Shown one piece after another: positions 17,530 through 26,051 of a stretch of 64,000 nucleotides of DNA; the stretch's first letter is position 1; each line of letters starts with the position of its first letter. Position numbers and translations under genes: made by a program. A model generated the notes under the pieces. It saw nothing but the letters and a program-made list of their open reading frames with translations, did not search any database and was not told the DNA's origin. The DNA comes from JBDGYE01 sp039584255 (GTDB taxonomy: Bacteria; Gemmatimonadota; Gemmatimonadetes; Palauibacterales; Palauibacteraceae): contig JBDGYE010000001.1 in the NCBI GenBank assembly GCA_039584255.1, forward strand, positions 10,309 to 74,308. Direction: 5' to 3'.

Positions 17530-19215
17530 ATGAAGCTCAACCGATTCCGACTGATGACGCTACTGCCGTTGGCACTGGCCGGGTGTGCCGGTGAAGGGAC
17601 GGTGAGCAAACCGGAGACCCGCCCCAACATCCTTCTGATCGTCGCGGACGACCTGGGCTACAGCGATGTCGGAGCCTTCGGCGGCGAGATCCACACCCCT
17701 GTTATCGACCAGCTCGCCTCAGAGGGCCTGCGGTTCTCGGGGTACCACGTGCTGCCCACATGCTCTCCCACACGCTCGGCCCTGCTGTCCGGCAACGACA
17801 ACCACGTCGCCGGCCTGGGCGTGATGGGCGAGTTCATCTACCCGGAGATCGCCGACCTTCCGGGCTATTCCGGTCACCTGGCCGACGAGGTCGCCACGAT
17901 TCCCGAGATCCTGCGCGAGGCGGGCTACCACACCTACATGGCAGGGAAGTGGCACCTGGGCGAAGAGGATTCACAGAGTCCGTACGCGCGCGACTTCGAG
18001 CAGACGTTTACGATGATGAACGGCGGGGGCAGTCACTGGGCGGACATGCGGCCGTTGTCGCCGCCGCAGACGATGATCTATCGGAGGAACGGGCAGCGGA
18101 TCGACGAGCTGCCGGAGGACTTCTACTCGTCGAAGAACTACACGGATGCGCTGATCGAATTCATCGACACCAACAAGGACGACGGGAAGCCGTTCTTCGC
18201 TTACATGTCCTACACCGCCCCTCACGACCCCCTGCACGCTCCGGCCGAGTACGTCGCGAAGTACCGCGGCACGTATGACGAGGGATGGGATGCGCTCGCA
18301 CGGAGGCGGCTCGCGAGTTTGCAGGAGCTCGGCCTCGTGCCCGCCGAGGTTGCCGAGCTTCCCTCCAACTTCATGACGCGACCATGGGACAGCCTTCCTC
18401 CTGACGAGAAGGCGATCCATGCGCGGGACATGGAAGTCTACGCGGCCATGGTCGAGTACATGGACATGTCGATCGGGCGCCTGCTGGACTACCTGAGAGA
18501 GAACGGGCTGTACGATAACACGCTGATCGTCTTCTTCTCCGACAACGGAGCGAACGGGGCACACGCGACCGCGTATCCCGGCAACGCCGACGGCAGTTAC
18601 CTGGCTACGTTCGACAACGCGCTGGACAACCGCGGCCTCCCCGGCTCGTTCATCGACATGGGACCGAACTGGGCTCAGGCCAGCTCCGCACCTTTCAGGT
18701 TCTTCAAGAGCTTCACCACGCAGGGCGGGATCAGGTCGCCGATGGTCGCCAGGCTGCCGGGGACGATGAGCACCGCCGGCCAGTGGAACCACGCGTTCCT
18801 CCACGTGACGGACATCATGCCGACGTTCCTCGAGATCGCTGGTGTCACCTACCCGCAGACTCTAGGCGGAAGATCGATCCGGCCGCCCATCGGAAGATCG
18901 ACGGTGCCGATCCTAACCGGCGAGTTGGAGCATATCCGAGAGAACGAAGGGGTAGGGTACGAGCTGTTCGAAATGAGAGCGTACATCCAGGACAACTGGA
19001 AGCTGCTCCGTCTTCCGGCACCCTTCGGCACGGGCACGTGGCAGCTGTACGACCTGGCACTCGATCCCGGTGAGATTCATGACGTCTCCGCGGAGAACAC
19101 CGACTTGAAGGCTGCATTGATCCGATCGTGGGATCAGTACGCGCGCGAGAACGACGTCGTGGATCACGAAGGACGGTTCGACGCAGCGTACCGTGCGGCC
19201 TACGGAGACCACTGA
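17530..19215 (+). CDS. Arylsulfatase, lipoprotein
   Basis: A 561-residue type I sulfatase that should hydrolyse sulfate esters at the cell surface or periplasm. The signal has lipobox LAGC (Cys19). Core motifs are RPNILLIVADDLGYSD (metal-binding Asp pair), CSPTRSALLSG with Cys78 as the residue converted to formylglycine, AGKWHLG, and FFSDNGAN. Length is typical of the large arylsulfatases. No formylglycine-generating enzyme is in this window, so maturation depends on a gene elsewhere. It lies 103 nt after the first MBL and precedes the broken DUF2490 gene. Substrate not predictable. Confidence 0.92.
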   Translation: MKLNRFRLMTLLPLALAGCAGEGTVSKPETRPNILLIVADDLGYSDVGAFGGEIHTPVIDQLASEGLRFSGYHVLPTCSPTRSALLSGNDNHVAGLGVMGEFIYPEIADLPGYSGHLADEVATIPEILREAGYHTYMAGKWHLGEEDSQSPYARDFEQTFTMMNGGGSHWADMRPLSPPQTMIYRRNGQRIDELPEDFYSSKNYTDALIEFIDTNKDDGKPFFAYMSYTAPHDPLHAPAEYVAKYRGTYDEGWDALARRRLASLQELGLVPAEVAELPSNFMTRPWDSLPPDEKAIHARDMEVYAAMVEYMDMSIGRLLDYLRENGLYDNTLIVFFSDNGANGAHATAYPGNADGSYLATFDNALDNRGLPGSFIDMGPNWAQASSAPFRFFKSFTTQGGIRSPMVARLPGTMSTAGQWNHAFLHVTDIMPTFLEIAGVTYPQTLGGRSIRPPIGRSTVPILTGELEHIRENEGVGYELFEMRAYIQDNWKLLRLPAPFGTGTWQLYDLALDPGEIHDVSAENTDLKAALIRSWDQYARENDVVDHEGRFDAAYRAAYGDH

Positions 19216-19290
19216 GCCGAGGCGGCCAGATACGGCGTAGACGGGAATCGCCATAAGATCTCCAACGGGCGACCGAACGGAGCGAGGGAA

Positions 19291-20098
19291 GTGCGAGCTA
19301 GATCTTGTAGCGGGACCTGTCGCTCTTCTCTCGCTCCTTCGCTGATGGCCTTCTGCCTTCTGGTCGGGCCACTGGTCAGGCCCGGCGCCCTCCGCGCCCA
19401 GGACGACAGCTCCACCACCCAGATCTGGGCCAACGTGACGCTCGGTATCCCGAGCGCGAATCCGAAGTGGTTCTACGAGATCGACTTCGAGCCGAAGGTA
19501 CAAGTAAGCGGCCCGGAGAAGTGGACGGGGATGACCATCAACACGCTGGCTTCGCTTCGGCCGCTTCACTGGCTGGATCTGACGGGGGACGTCAGCGTCG
19601 ATTACACCGTACAGAGCGACGACCTTCAGACGTTCTCCATCGTTCCACGGATCGGCGCGGCGCTTCACATCCTGTCCAACATCCGTGAGACTGGGTTTAT
19701 CTCCCAGAAGGTGAAGCGCCTCGGCCTCGCAACCCTGCTGCGCCTGGAGTGGCGGAACTTCTGGTACTCGGGATCGGCCGCCGAGCAGAGCTACGAATCC
19801 TCCCTCGTGGCGGTTCCGGATGCGTTTTGACGTGCGCCTCGGGTTGAACCGGGCGGATCGGTCAATGCCGAAGACGTGGTACCTGTTCGGCGACGCGGAG
19901 GCGTTCGTGAACCTCGGCGACCCGACCGCGGAGACCTTCAACTCCAGGTGGCGGGTGCGCATCGGGCCGGGCTACCGCCTGAACCGGGGCTGGCGTTTCG
20001 AGCTGCTGTACATGTTCGAGGAAACGCGCAATACTCTCGAGGGAGACTTCGAGCGGTCGAACAACGTGATCGATTTGAGGGCCGGCTACAACTTCTGA
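19291..20098 (+). pseudogene. Frameshifted DUF2490-type outer-membrane barrel gene
   Basis: Two adjacent frames together make one protein of about 268 residues. The first (19291-19830) has a signal peptide, then QIWANVTLGIPSANPKWFYE and LTGDVSVDYTVQSDD, and fails after SAAEQSYESS. The second continues SWRFRMRFDVRLGLNRA and runs to a terminal NNVIDLRAGYNF. Removing one C from CCC at about 19802-19804 restores a continuous frame. Either a recent one-base insertion or a sequencing error. It sits between the sulfatase and the second MBL, 19 nt before the latter, so it was part of the operon. Confidence 0.85.
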
Positions 20099-20117
20099 AC
20101 CGAAAAGGAATGCGAGC

Positions 20118-21350
20118 ATGACATTCAAGACCGGTGTGCTGGTGGGCGTGATAGCGACCCTCGTCGCGGGCGCCACCGTCGGCTTCGTGATGACGCAGGA
20201 ACGTGATGCGCTGGTGAGTGCGACCGAGGCCCGCGGGCCCGCTGACGCCTACTACCCGAACTCCGAGACCCTGGCGCCCGACGAAATGCGGGTCATCTCG
20301 TGCGGCACGGGCATGCCGACGGGACGCGAGTCCCAGGCCGCCGCCTGCTTCCTGGTGGAGCTCGGGAACGGCGACAAGTTCCTGTTCGACTCGGGCACGG
20401 GCTCGCACGTCCGCGTCGCCAGCCTGGAGATCCCGTACGACTTCCTGGACAAGATCTTCATCAGCCACCTGCACACGGACCACTTCGGCGACTTCGCGGC
20501 CTACTACATCGGCGGCTGGGTCGGCGGCCGCAGCGTGCCGCTCAACGTGTGGGGACCGAGCGGTCCGCGTGAGGACCTGGGGACCGACTACGCGCTCACG
20601 CACTGGAAGGAGGCGCTGGCCTGGGACCGCCAGAACCGGGTCGGCCGGCTGCCCGCCCCCGGCGGCGAGCTCGTGATCCACGAGTTCGACTACAAGGGTG
20701 AGAACCAGGTGGTGTACGAGGAGAACGGGGTGGTCATCCGGTCGTATCCGGCGATCCACGGCATCGACGGTTCGGTCAGCTACCGGCTCGACTGGAACGA
20801 CCTGTGCTTCGTGTTCGGCGGCGACACGTATCCCAACCAGTGGTTCGTCGAATATTCGCAGGGCTGCGACCTCGTCGTGCACGAGGCGATGATGGCCGTC
20901 GAGGACTACATCGCTAAGTACAAGTTCCCGCCCAGCCTGGCGCTCGAGATCGGCGTGGGGATCCACACGTCGCCGGAGTCGTTTGGCAAGGTGATGAGCC
21001 TGGTCCGGCCGCGGATGGCCGTGGCCTACCACTTTTTCAACGACTTCGACATCCAGGAGCGCGTGGGCCTCGGGATCCGCAGCACGTACGACGGGCCGAT
21101 CACGCTGGCCACCGACTACATGGTGTGGAACGTGACCAAGGACGACATCAAGGCGCGCGAGGTGGTGTTCAACGAGAACGTGTGGCCGCCGCCCGCCGCG
21201 TATCCGAAGCCCGAGATGGACACGTCAGGCATGATGTTCGTGTCCGAGGAGATCGGGGCCCGGAAGCTGGTCGAGGCCTTGGACGTGGACGAGACGATCT
21301 ACGCGCGCATCAACGCGGCGTACGGGACGGACTACAAGCTGCGTCGCTGA
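20118..21350 (+). CDS. MBL-fold metallo-hydrolase, GntH-like (second copy)
   Basis: A 410-residue paralog of the MBL enzyme at 16104. The N-terminal segment TGVLVGVIATLVAGATVGFVM is a signal or anchor. The metal motif is HLHTDHFGD (His117, His119, Asp121, His122), with SCGTGMPTGRESQAAAC, FDSGTGSHVRV, and VAYHFFNDFD. It keeps all family motifs but differs in the loops after the first metal motif and at the C-terminus, suggesting a different substrate. A GGAATGCGAGC stretch precedes the ATG. It closes the plus-strand run; an imperfect hairpin follows 20 nt later. Confidence 0.87.
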   Translation: MTFKTGVLVGVIATLVAGATVGFVMTQERDALVSATEARGPADAYYPNSETLAPDEMRVISCGTGMPTGRESQAAACFLVELGNGDKFLFDSGTGSHVRVASLEIPYDFLDKIFISHLHTDHFGDFAAYYIGGWVGGRSVPLNVWGPSGPREDLGTDYALTHWKEALAWDRQNRVGRLPAPGGELVIHEFDYKGENQVVYEENGVVIRSYPAIHGIDGSVSYRLDWNDLCFVFGGDTYPNQWFVEYSQGCDLVVHEAMMAVEDYIAKYKFPPSLALEIGVGIHTSPESFGKVMSLVRPRMAVAYHFFNDFDIQERVGLGIRSTYDGPITLATDYMVWNVTKDDIKAREVVFNENVWPPPAAYPKPEMDTSGMMFVSEEIGARKLVEALDVDETIYARINAAYGTDYKLRR

Positions 21351-21370
21351 TCTCCAGCACTCCTTCCACC

Positions 21371-21445
21371 GAGGGCGGACGCCACCGAAGGCATCCGCCC
21401 TCCATCACGACGCTTCCCTACGGCAGGTCGGGCGACGGGAAGATC
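21371..21445. repeat. Direct repeat copy A: hairpin plus remnant of HAD gene 3' end
   Basis: A hairpin with 13-bp arms (GAGGGCGGACGCC / GGCATCCGCCCTC, one mismatch, 21371-21402) is followed by sequence reading, on the minus strand, IFPSPDLP-stop. The HAD gene at 22407 ends VFPSPELP-stop and is followed by the same hairpin, so this is a decayed duplicate of that gene's end. Together with copy B (22364-22434) it flanks the HigB/HigA-type pair. The hairpin may also end transcription of the MBL operon. Confidence 0.7.
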
Positions 21446-21463
21446 CTGACGATCGGCGGGCAA

Positions 21464-21787
21464 TTACTTGGCCGCAGCCTTGCGAGCCTTCTTCTGGCGC
21501 GGCCGGACGACGTCGAGCACGGCTTCCGGGTGGAAGGCTGCGACGCGAAGCAGAACCCTGGCGGGCCCGCGCGGAATGCGACGACCTTGCTCCCAGTTCT
21601 GGAGAGTCCGGACGCTGATGCCCATGAGAGAGGCGAACTTGGCCTGCGACAGCCCGTACCGCTCGCGAATGGCCGCGACATCCGCTTCCGGGATCTCGAA
21701 GGTACGAGCGGCATGTGCACGCTCTCGAAGGATGCTACTGCCCTGACGGACGCTCTCCTCGAGTTCCTGGAACAGTTCGTCCTTCAC
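21464..21787 (-). CDS. HigA/NadS-type XRE antitoxin
   Basis: A 107-residue HTH antitoxin. The XRE domain (about residues 40-95) reads LSQAKFASLMGISVRTLQNW followed by EQGRRIPRGPARVLLRV, ending in a Lys-rich tail (RQKKARKAAAK). The start GTG overlaps the toxin stop (GTGA), so toxin and antitoxin are coupled with the toxin first, the usual HigBA order. The antitoxin should repress the promoter upstream of the toxin. Confidence 0.88.
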   Translation of the reverse strand: MKDELFQELEESVRQGSSILRERAHAARTFEIPEADVAAIRERYGLSQAKFASLMGISVRTLQNWEQGRRIPRGPARVLLRVAAFHPEAVLDVVRPRQKKARKAAAK

Positions 21788-22101
21788 TTGTACTCCTCCT
21801 CTACGATCCGGCGCAGGATCTTCTTCTGATCACGGGTTAGATCGCTGCGCTCGCTCTTCGCGAACATCATGAGCAACAAGATCGTATCGTAAGCCCTGGC
21901 CCAATAGTAAATGACGCGAACGCCGCCGCTCTTGCCGCGACCGGAGCCACGCCACCGTATCTTCCGCAGACCGCCGGTACCCGGAATGAGTGATCCCGCC
22001 TCAGGGTCCGCGGCGAGGCGCAGCTGCAGAAGACGATAGCTCTCCGCATCGAGCAGGCTCTGCGCCCGCTTGGAGAAGACCGTCGTCTCCTTGATCAGCA
22101 T
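21784..22101 (-). CDS. HigB/RelE-type toxin
   Basis: A 105-residue RelE-superfamily mRNA interferase. Motifs are LRLAADPEAGSLIPGTGGLR, KIRWRGSGRGKSGGVRVIYY and ILLLMMFAKSERSDLT, typical of the HigB2 group. Start chosen at ATG 22101 because promoter elements end 4 nt before it and no ribosome site is visible, which points to a leaderless message. The upstream ORF extension would overlap the promoter. It pairs with the XRE antitoxin and lies between two copies of a duplicated 3' gene end. Confidence 0.87.
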   Translation of the reverse strand: MLIKETTVFSKRAQSLLDAESYRLLQLRLAADPEAGSLIPGTGGLRKIRWRGSGRGKSGGVRVIYYWARAYDTILLLMMFAKSERSDLTRDQKKILRRIVEEEYK

Positions 22102-22105
22102 GATG

Positions 22106-22134
22106 AATATACGCCAATGACGTACATAAAACAA
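22106..22134 (-). promoter_or_regulatory. Leaderless promoter of the HigB/HigA pair
   Basis: On the minus strand TTGTTT (22129-22134), a 17-bp spacer and TATATT (22106-22111) precede the ATG by only 4 nt, so transcription should begin at or very near the start codon. A TACG/CGTA inverted repeat (22110-22124) within the promoter is a candidate antitoxin operator. The rest of the 22102-22363 gap holds no supported gene. Confidence 0.6.
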
Positions 22135-22363
22135 GCCTGCGGTTTCGGTCCATGCGCCTGCCTGATTCTGCGGGAACGCAAGGATGGTGGACGCTACCGT
22201 ACCTTCGTGACTCTAGGCGAGGAGATTCAAGAGAGGTTCAACCAGGCTGGTCGGCTCAGAGCCCGGGGGGACCGGATACGCCACGCAAGGGCGCGGAGGC
22301 ACCGGAGGCTTCCCTAGCAGCCACCGCCGACCCACGAGCACCCGGTAGATGATGTAGCCGGCA

Positions 22364-22434
22364 GCGGACGCCACCGGAGGCGTCCGCCCTCCATCATGAC
22401 GCTGCTCTACGGCAGTTCGGGCGAGGGAAAGACC
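22364..22434. repeat. Direct repeat copy B: HAD gene 3' end with hairpin
   Basis: A perfect hairpin (GCGGACGCC / GGCGTCCGC, 22364-22387) lies just after the stop of the HAD gene, which ends within this element. The element matches copy A at 21371-21445 over roughly 70 bp in the same orientation with a handful of changes. Being the functional gene end, this is probably the parental copy. The hairpin lacks a long T-run, so factor-independent termination would be weak. Confidence 0.68.
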
Positions 22435-23453
22435 TTCTTCCAGTCGTTCTTCATGCTGACCACCGTCCACCCGCGCTCCGGCGCTTCGGTAAGCGCCACG
22501 TCCAGTCTCCCCACATGCGAGTCGCGATCGTAGGCGGCTTCGCGCTCGTCATCGTCGTGGTGGACGATGAGGCCGAACGCCGTCCGTTCTCCAGGAGCCG
22601 CGTACTGCAGCATCTGGAGGTCTCCGTCCGAGTTCCCGGCGGCGAAGATGGGCCGACGGCCGATGTACCGGTAGATGCCGACCGGCTTGCCGGCCTTGTC
22701 GTCCACGAAGTTGATCTCGGGCAGCTTGTGCAGCGTCGGGAACCCGTCGTCCATGCTGAACTCGAGCGCCCCCGAACTGCCCACTACCTGCTCCGGTGGT
22801 ATTCCGTACGCATCTTCGGCGAAACTGCGCATGAAGTCGATGCCGCCGCCGGACACGATGAACGTCTTGAACTCGTGCGCCCGCAGGTACACAAGCAGCT
22901 CCACCATCGGCTGGTAGATGAGCTCGTCGAACGCGACCCCGTACCGTGGGTGACGCGCGGTGGCCAGCCAGTCCTTGAGGACGGCTTCGAACTCGTCCGT
23001 CGTGAGGCCAGAGTGAGCGGTCATCACGACCTTGAGTACATCCTGCAGCTCGAACGTCGCCAGGGCCTCCCGATCGTCCTCGAGTACGGCCCTGAACGCT
23101 TCCTCCTCGCGCCACTCGGGGTGCTCGTCCGCCAGCGCCTTCACCCGGTCGATGGCGAACTGGACTTGGAAATACATCGGCTGCTCGGACCACAGCGTCC
23201 CGTCGTTGTCGAACACGGCGATGCGTTCGGCAGGTGCCACGTAGTCGGACGAAGCCGGATCCGTGACGCGGGCCACGAAGTCGATGATCGCCTGCTTCGA
23301 CGCGCCCTCGTTCCAGGATCGAAGGGACGGCGCCGGCGCCGCCTCGGAGATCTGGCTCAACTCGGAGGAGGAGTCGGCGGGCCGCTCGGTGCAGGCGCTG
23401 AGACCTGCGAACGCAGCCAACAGAACAAAAGCCGGAATTCGTTGAATTTGCAT
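22407..23453 (-). CDS. HAD-superfamily phosphatase, lipoprotein
   Basis: A 348-residue exported HAD hydrolase. A lipoprotein signal (AFAGLSAC, Cys21) is followed by motif I FDNDGTLW (Asp82 nucleophile, Asp84 acid), motif II FIVSGGG, a Lys in DDKAGKP, and motif III/IV GNSDGD. This layout is that of phosphoserine-phosphatase-like enzymes, but attachment to the envelope implies an external phosphomonoester. Start chosen at ATG 23451-23453, after AGAAAGG. It lies 116 nt downstream of the second sulfatase on the same strand, so the two likely act together. Confidence 0.88.
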   Translation of the reverse strand: MQIQRIPAFVLLAAFAGLSACTERPADSSSELSQISEAAPAPSLRSWNEGASKQAIIDFVARVTDPASSDYVAPAERIAVFDNDGTLWSEQPMYFQVQFAIDRVKALADEHPEWREEEAFRAVLEDDREALATFELQDVLKVVMTAHSGLTTDEFEAVLKDWLATARHPRYGVAFDELIYQPMVELLVYLRAHEFKTFIVSGGGIDFMRSFAEDAYGIPPEQVVGSSGALEFSMDDGFPTLHKLPEINFVDDKAGKPVGIYRYIGRRPIFAAGNSDGDLQMLQYAAPGERTAFGLIVHHDDDEREAAYDRDSHVGRLDVALTEAPERGWTVVSMKNDWKKVFPSPELP

Positions 23454-23569
23454 TGGTGCCTTTCTTCTCGAGCGCTGAGTCTGAAGCGCAATCCAGCGGA
23501 GTGGATGAATGCGAAGCGGGCGCCACTCCGGGCGCCCCCTATCGCTACCTGGCATTCAGCACGCCGTCC

Positions 23570-25129
23570 TCAATTCGTCGGCGGTGCCAGCTTCTCCATC
23601 ACCTGCTGCAGGCTGAAGCTCGCCGCCTTCTGCCGCGGCGGATACTCCTGGAACGTGGCAAGGAACCGCGCAACGTAGGATTGCGCAGGGACCATGAAGA
23701 ACACGTGGTCGAGGACCCAATCGAAGTAGGTGTTCGAGGTAGTCTCGGCCCGCTCGTACGGATCGCGGCGCAGGTTGAACATCAGCGGAGCGCGGAGCGG
23801 AACGAACGGCTCCATCCAGACACGGAAGGTGCCAGTGGCCTTCTGCTCCATGAAGATCAGCTTCCAGTCGTTCCAGCGCAGCGCCGTCAGATCTCCGTCA
23901 TCCGAGAAATAGAAGATCTCTTCACGGGGGCTCTCGTCTGTCTGGCCCGTGAGGAGCGGCAGGATGTTGTAGCCGTCCAGGTGCACCTTATAAGACCGGC
24001 CGAGTGCAGACGACTGCCAGCCGTCCAGCAGGTCCTCCTTGACGTCCGACTTGCCGGCGGCCGCGGCGAACGTCGGCAGCCAGTCCATGTGGTGCACGAT
24101 CTCGTTGGTCACCGACCCGGCCGGGATGTTGCCTGGCCAGCGGACCATGGCCGGCACGCGCCAGCCACCTTCCCAGTTCGTGTTCTTCTCGCCCCGGAAC
24201 GGAGTGGACGCGGCATCCGGCCACGTGTTGTAGTGCGGGCCGTTGTCGGTCGAGTAGAACACGATCGTGTTGTCCGCGATGCCCAGCTCGTCGAGCAGGT
24301 CGAGGAACTTCCCGATGTGCATGTCGTGCTCGACCATTCCATCCGAGTACTCGTCCTGCCCCGAGATCCCTCTCAACTCTTCCTTCACGTGCGTCCGGAA
24401 GTGCATGCGCGTGCCGCTCCACCAGACGAAGAACGGCTGGCCGCGCTCGTGAGCGTCCCGGATGAAGCGGACGGCGGCCTCAGAGGTCTCGTCATCCACG
24501 GTCTCCATCCGCTTCTTCGTCAGCGGCCCCGTGTCCTCGACGCGCTGGGTGCCGTCCTCGTTGGCCCAACTGTGGATGACGCCCCGCGGCCCGAACCGCT
24601 CCCGGAAGGTCCGGCCATCAGACGTGATCAGATCGCCGGGATAGTCCTCGAGCTCGGGCTCCTCCTCGGCGTTCAGGTGGTACAGGTTGCCGAGGAATTC
24701 ATCGAACCCGTGGTTCGTCGGCAGCATTTCGTCCTTGTCACCCAGGTGGTTCTTCCCGAACTGCCCGGTCGCGTATCCGAGCTCCTTCAGGACAACCGCG
24801 ATCGTCGGATCCTCCACCTGCATGCCCAGATCGGCGCCCGGAAGTCCCACCTTCGAGAGGCCCGTCCGGAACACGCTCTGACCCATGATGAAGGACGAGC
24901 GACCGGCCGTGCAGCTCTGCTCGCCGTAGTAGTCCGTGAAGATCATGCCCTCGCCGGCGATGCGGTCGATGTTCGGGGTCCGGTAGCCCATCACGCCCAT
25001 CGTGTAGGTACTGATGTTGGACTGACCGATGTCATCACCCCACACGACGAGGATGTTGGGCTTGTCCTGCGCGGCGGCCGGGGCGGCAAACAGCAATGCC
25101 GCGCAGCTGCCAAGGAACCATCGTTTCAT
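23570..25129 (-). CDS. Arylsulfatase, secreted/periplasmic (second)
   Basis: A 519-residue type I sulfatase with signal peptide KRWFLGSCAALLFAAPAAAQ. Motifs are KPNILVVWGDDIGQSN (metal-binding Asp pair), SCTAGRSSFIMGQ with Cys73 as the formylglycine precursor (CxAxR form), GKNHLGD, and FYSTDNGPHYNTWPD. The CTAGR variant and the WGDDIGQSNI start define a sub-group different from the lipoprotein sulfatase at 17530. It is followed by the HAD lipoprotein and preceded by SOD with a hairpin between. Substrate unknown; also needs a formylglycine-generating enzyme from elsewhere. Confidence 0.92.
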   Translation of the reverse strand: MKRWFLGSCAALLFAAPAAAQDKPNILVVWGDDIGQSNISTYTMGVMGYRTPNIDRIAGEGMIFTDYYGEQSCTAGRSSFIMGQSVFRTGLSKVGLPGADLGMQVEDPTIAVVLKELGYATGQFGKNHLGDKDEMLPTNHGFDEFLGNLYHLNAEEEPELEDYPGDLITSDGRTFRERFGPRGVIHSWANEDGTQRVEDTGPLTKKRMETVDDETSEAAVRFIRDAHERGQPFFVWWSGTRMHFRTHVKEELRGISGQDEYSDGMVEHDMHIGKFLDLLDELGIADNTIVFYSTDNGPHYNTWPDAASTPFRGEKNTNWEGGWRVPAMVRWPGNIPAGSVTNEIVHHMDWLPTFAAAAGKSDVKEDLLDGWQSSALGRSYKVHLDGYNILPLLTGQTDESPREEIFYFSDDGDLTALRWNDWKLIFMEQKATGTFRVWMEPFVPLRAPLMFNLRRDPYERAETTSNTYFDWVLDHVFFMVPAQSYVARFLATFQEYPPRQKAASFSLQQVMEKLAPPTN

Positions 25130-25153
25130 TCTTAGACTCTCCGTCTGATGTGA

Positions 25154-25179
25154 CGGGGACCGCTGGATCGCGGTCCCCG
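25154..25179. terminator. Hairpin between SOD and arylsulfatase genes
   Basis: Perfect 10-bp stem CGGGGACCGC / GCGGTCCCCG with a 6-nt loop, 30 nt downstream of the SOD stop on the minus strand. No strong T-run follows, so it could be an attenuating or mRNA-stabilising hairpin rather than a full stop. Confidence 0.6.
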
Positions 25180-25208
25180 AGGCGTGTAGCCAGGTCTGTG
25201 TTTGGGCG

Positions 25209-25904
25209 TCAGTCCGTGATCTTCTTCAGCGCGTCCTTCAGGGAATCCCACTGTCCCTTGGCCCAGCCCTTCATCTCCTCGAACGTCTCATGCGCCCGCA
25301 CCAGGGCCAGTCGCGCCGCGACTTCATCCCAGTCCACAACGTTCCAAAATGCCTCGATGTAGTCCGGGCGTCGGTTCTGGTAGTTGAGGTAGTAGGCGTG
25401 CTCCCACACATCGAGACCGAGGATGGGCACCGCGCCATCGGTGAAGATCGGGTTGTCCTGGTTGGCGGTCGAGGTCACGATGAGACCGTCCGAAGCCGCG
25501 CACAGCCAGGCCCATCCGCTCCCGAACCGGGTACCGGCCGAGGCGCTGAACTGCTTGTGGAACTCCACGAACGACCCGAAGGACTCGTCAATCGCCTCGC
25601 CCAGCAGTCCGCCGGGCGTTCCCCCGCCATTGGGACTCATGTTGGTCCAGAAGAGCGAATGATTTACATGTCCCCCGCAGTTGTTGCGGACCGCCGTGCG
25701 GATGCTGTCCGGGATCGGGTCGAGATTCAGCAGCAGCTCGAGCGCCGTCAGGTTCTGCAGATCCGGGTGACCCTCCAGGGCAGCGTTCAGCTTGTTTACG
25801 TAGCCCTGGTGATGCTTGGTGTGGTGGATCTCCATGGTGCGTGCATCAATGTGCGGCTCGAGGGCATTGTAGGCGTACGGCAGTTTGGGCAGAGTGTGGC
25901 TCAT
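25209..25904 (-). CDS. Superoxide dismutase, Fe/Mn family
   Basis: A 231-residue SOD converting superoxide to oxygen and peroxide. Ligands are visible in HHTKHHQGYV, GGHVNHSLFW and DVWEHAYYLNY; GSGWAWL and QDNP favour a manganese or cambialistic enzyme. No signal peptide, so cytoplasmic. It is about 25-30 residues longer than usual, with a charged helical C-terminal tail after the WDEVAAR region (ETFEEMKGWAKGQWDSL). Two ATGs are adjacent; the second is placed better after AAAGGAAG. Hairpins lie on both sides, so it may be transcribed separately from its exported neighbours. Confidence 0.94.
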   Translation of the reverse strand: MSHTLPKLPYAYNALEPHIDARTMEIHHTKHHQGYVNKLNAALEGHPDLQNLTALELLLNLDPIPDSIRTAVRNNCGGHVNHSLFWTNMSPNGGGTPGGLLGEAIDESFGSFVEFHKQFSASAGTRFGSGWAWLCAASDGLIVTSTANQDNPIFTDGAVPILGLDVWEHAYYLNYQNRRPDYIEAFWNVVDWDEVAARLALVRAHETFEEMKGWAKGQWDSLKDALKKITD

Positions 25905-25949
25905 CATGCTTCCTTTCAGATTGCGTCGCTCGAAGCGAAAGATCGATTG

Positions 25950-25980
25950 TCGGGCCGCCTAATCTGCACAGGCGGCCCGA
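25950..25980. terminator. Hairpin between PorT-type barrel and SOD
   Basis: Perfect 10-bp stem TCGGGCCGCC / GGCGGCCCGA with an 11-nt loop, about 70 nt after the stop of the barrel gene on the minus strand; a short T-containing stretch follows. Likely terminator of the PLD-barrel operon. Confidence 0.65.
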
Positions 25981-26051
25981 CTGAATTCAAGTTCAAGTCC
26001 TACGGCACCTCAGGCGACGTGTACACCTCCCGTTCCGATCCTGCGAAATCT

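Noticed and set aside
22213..22470. 85-codon minus-strand frame between the TA pair and HAD gene
   Set aside because: Mostly repeat element and Pro/Arg-rich sequence; no ribosome site or family match.
23453..25135. 560-codon plus-strand frame
   Set aside because: Antisense to a sulfatase with a complete active site.
15312..26010. 16-bp exact match CAAGTCCTACGGCACC at about 15313 and 25995
   Set aside because: One shared 16-mer in 64 kb is close to the chance expectation and the flanks do not match.
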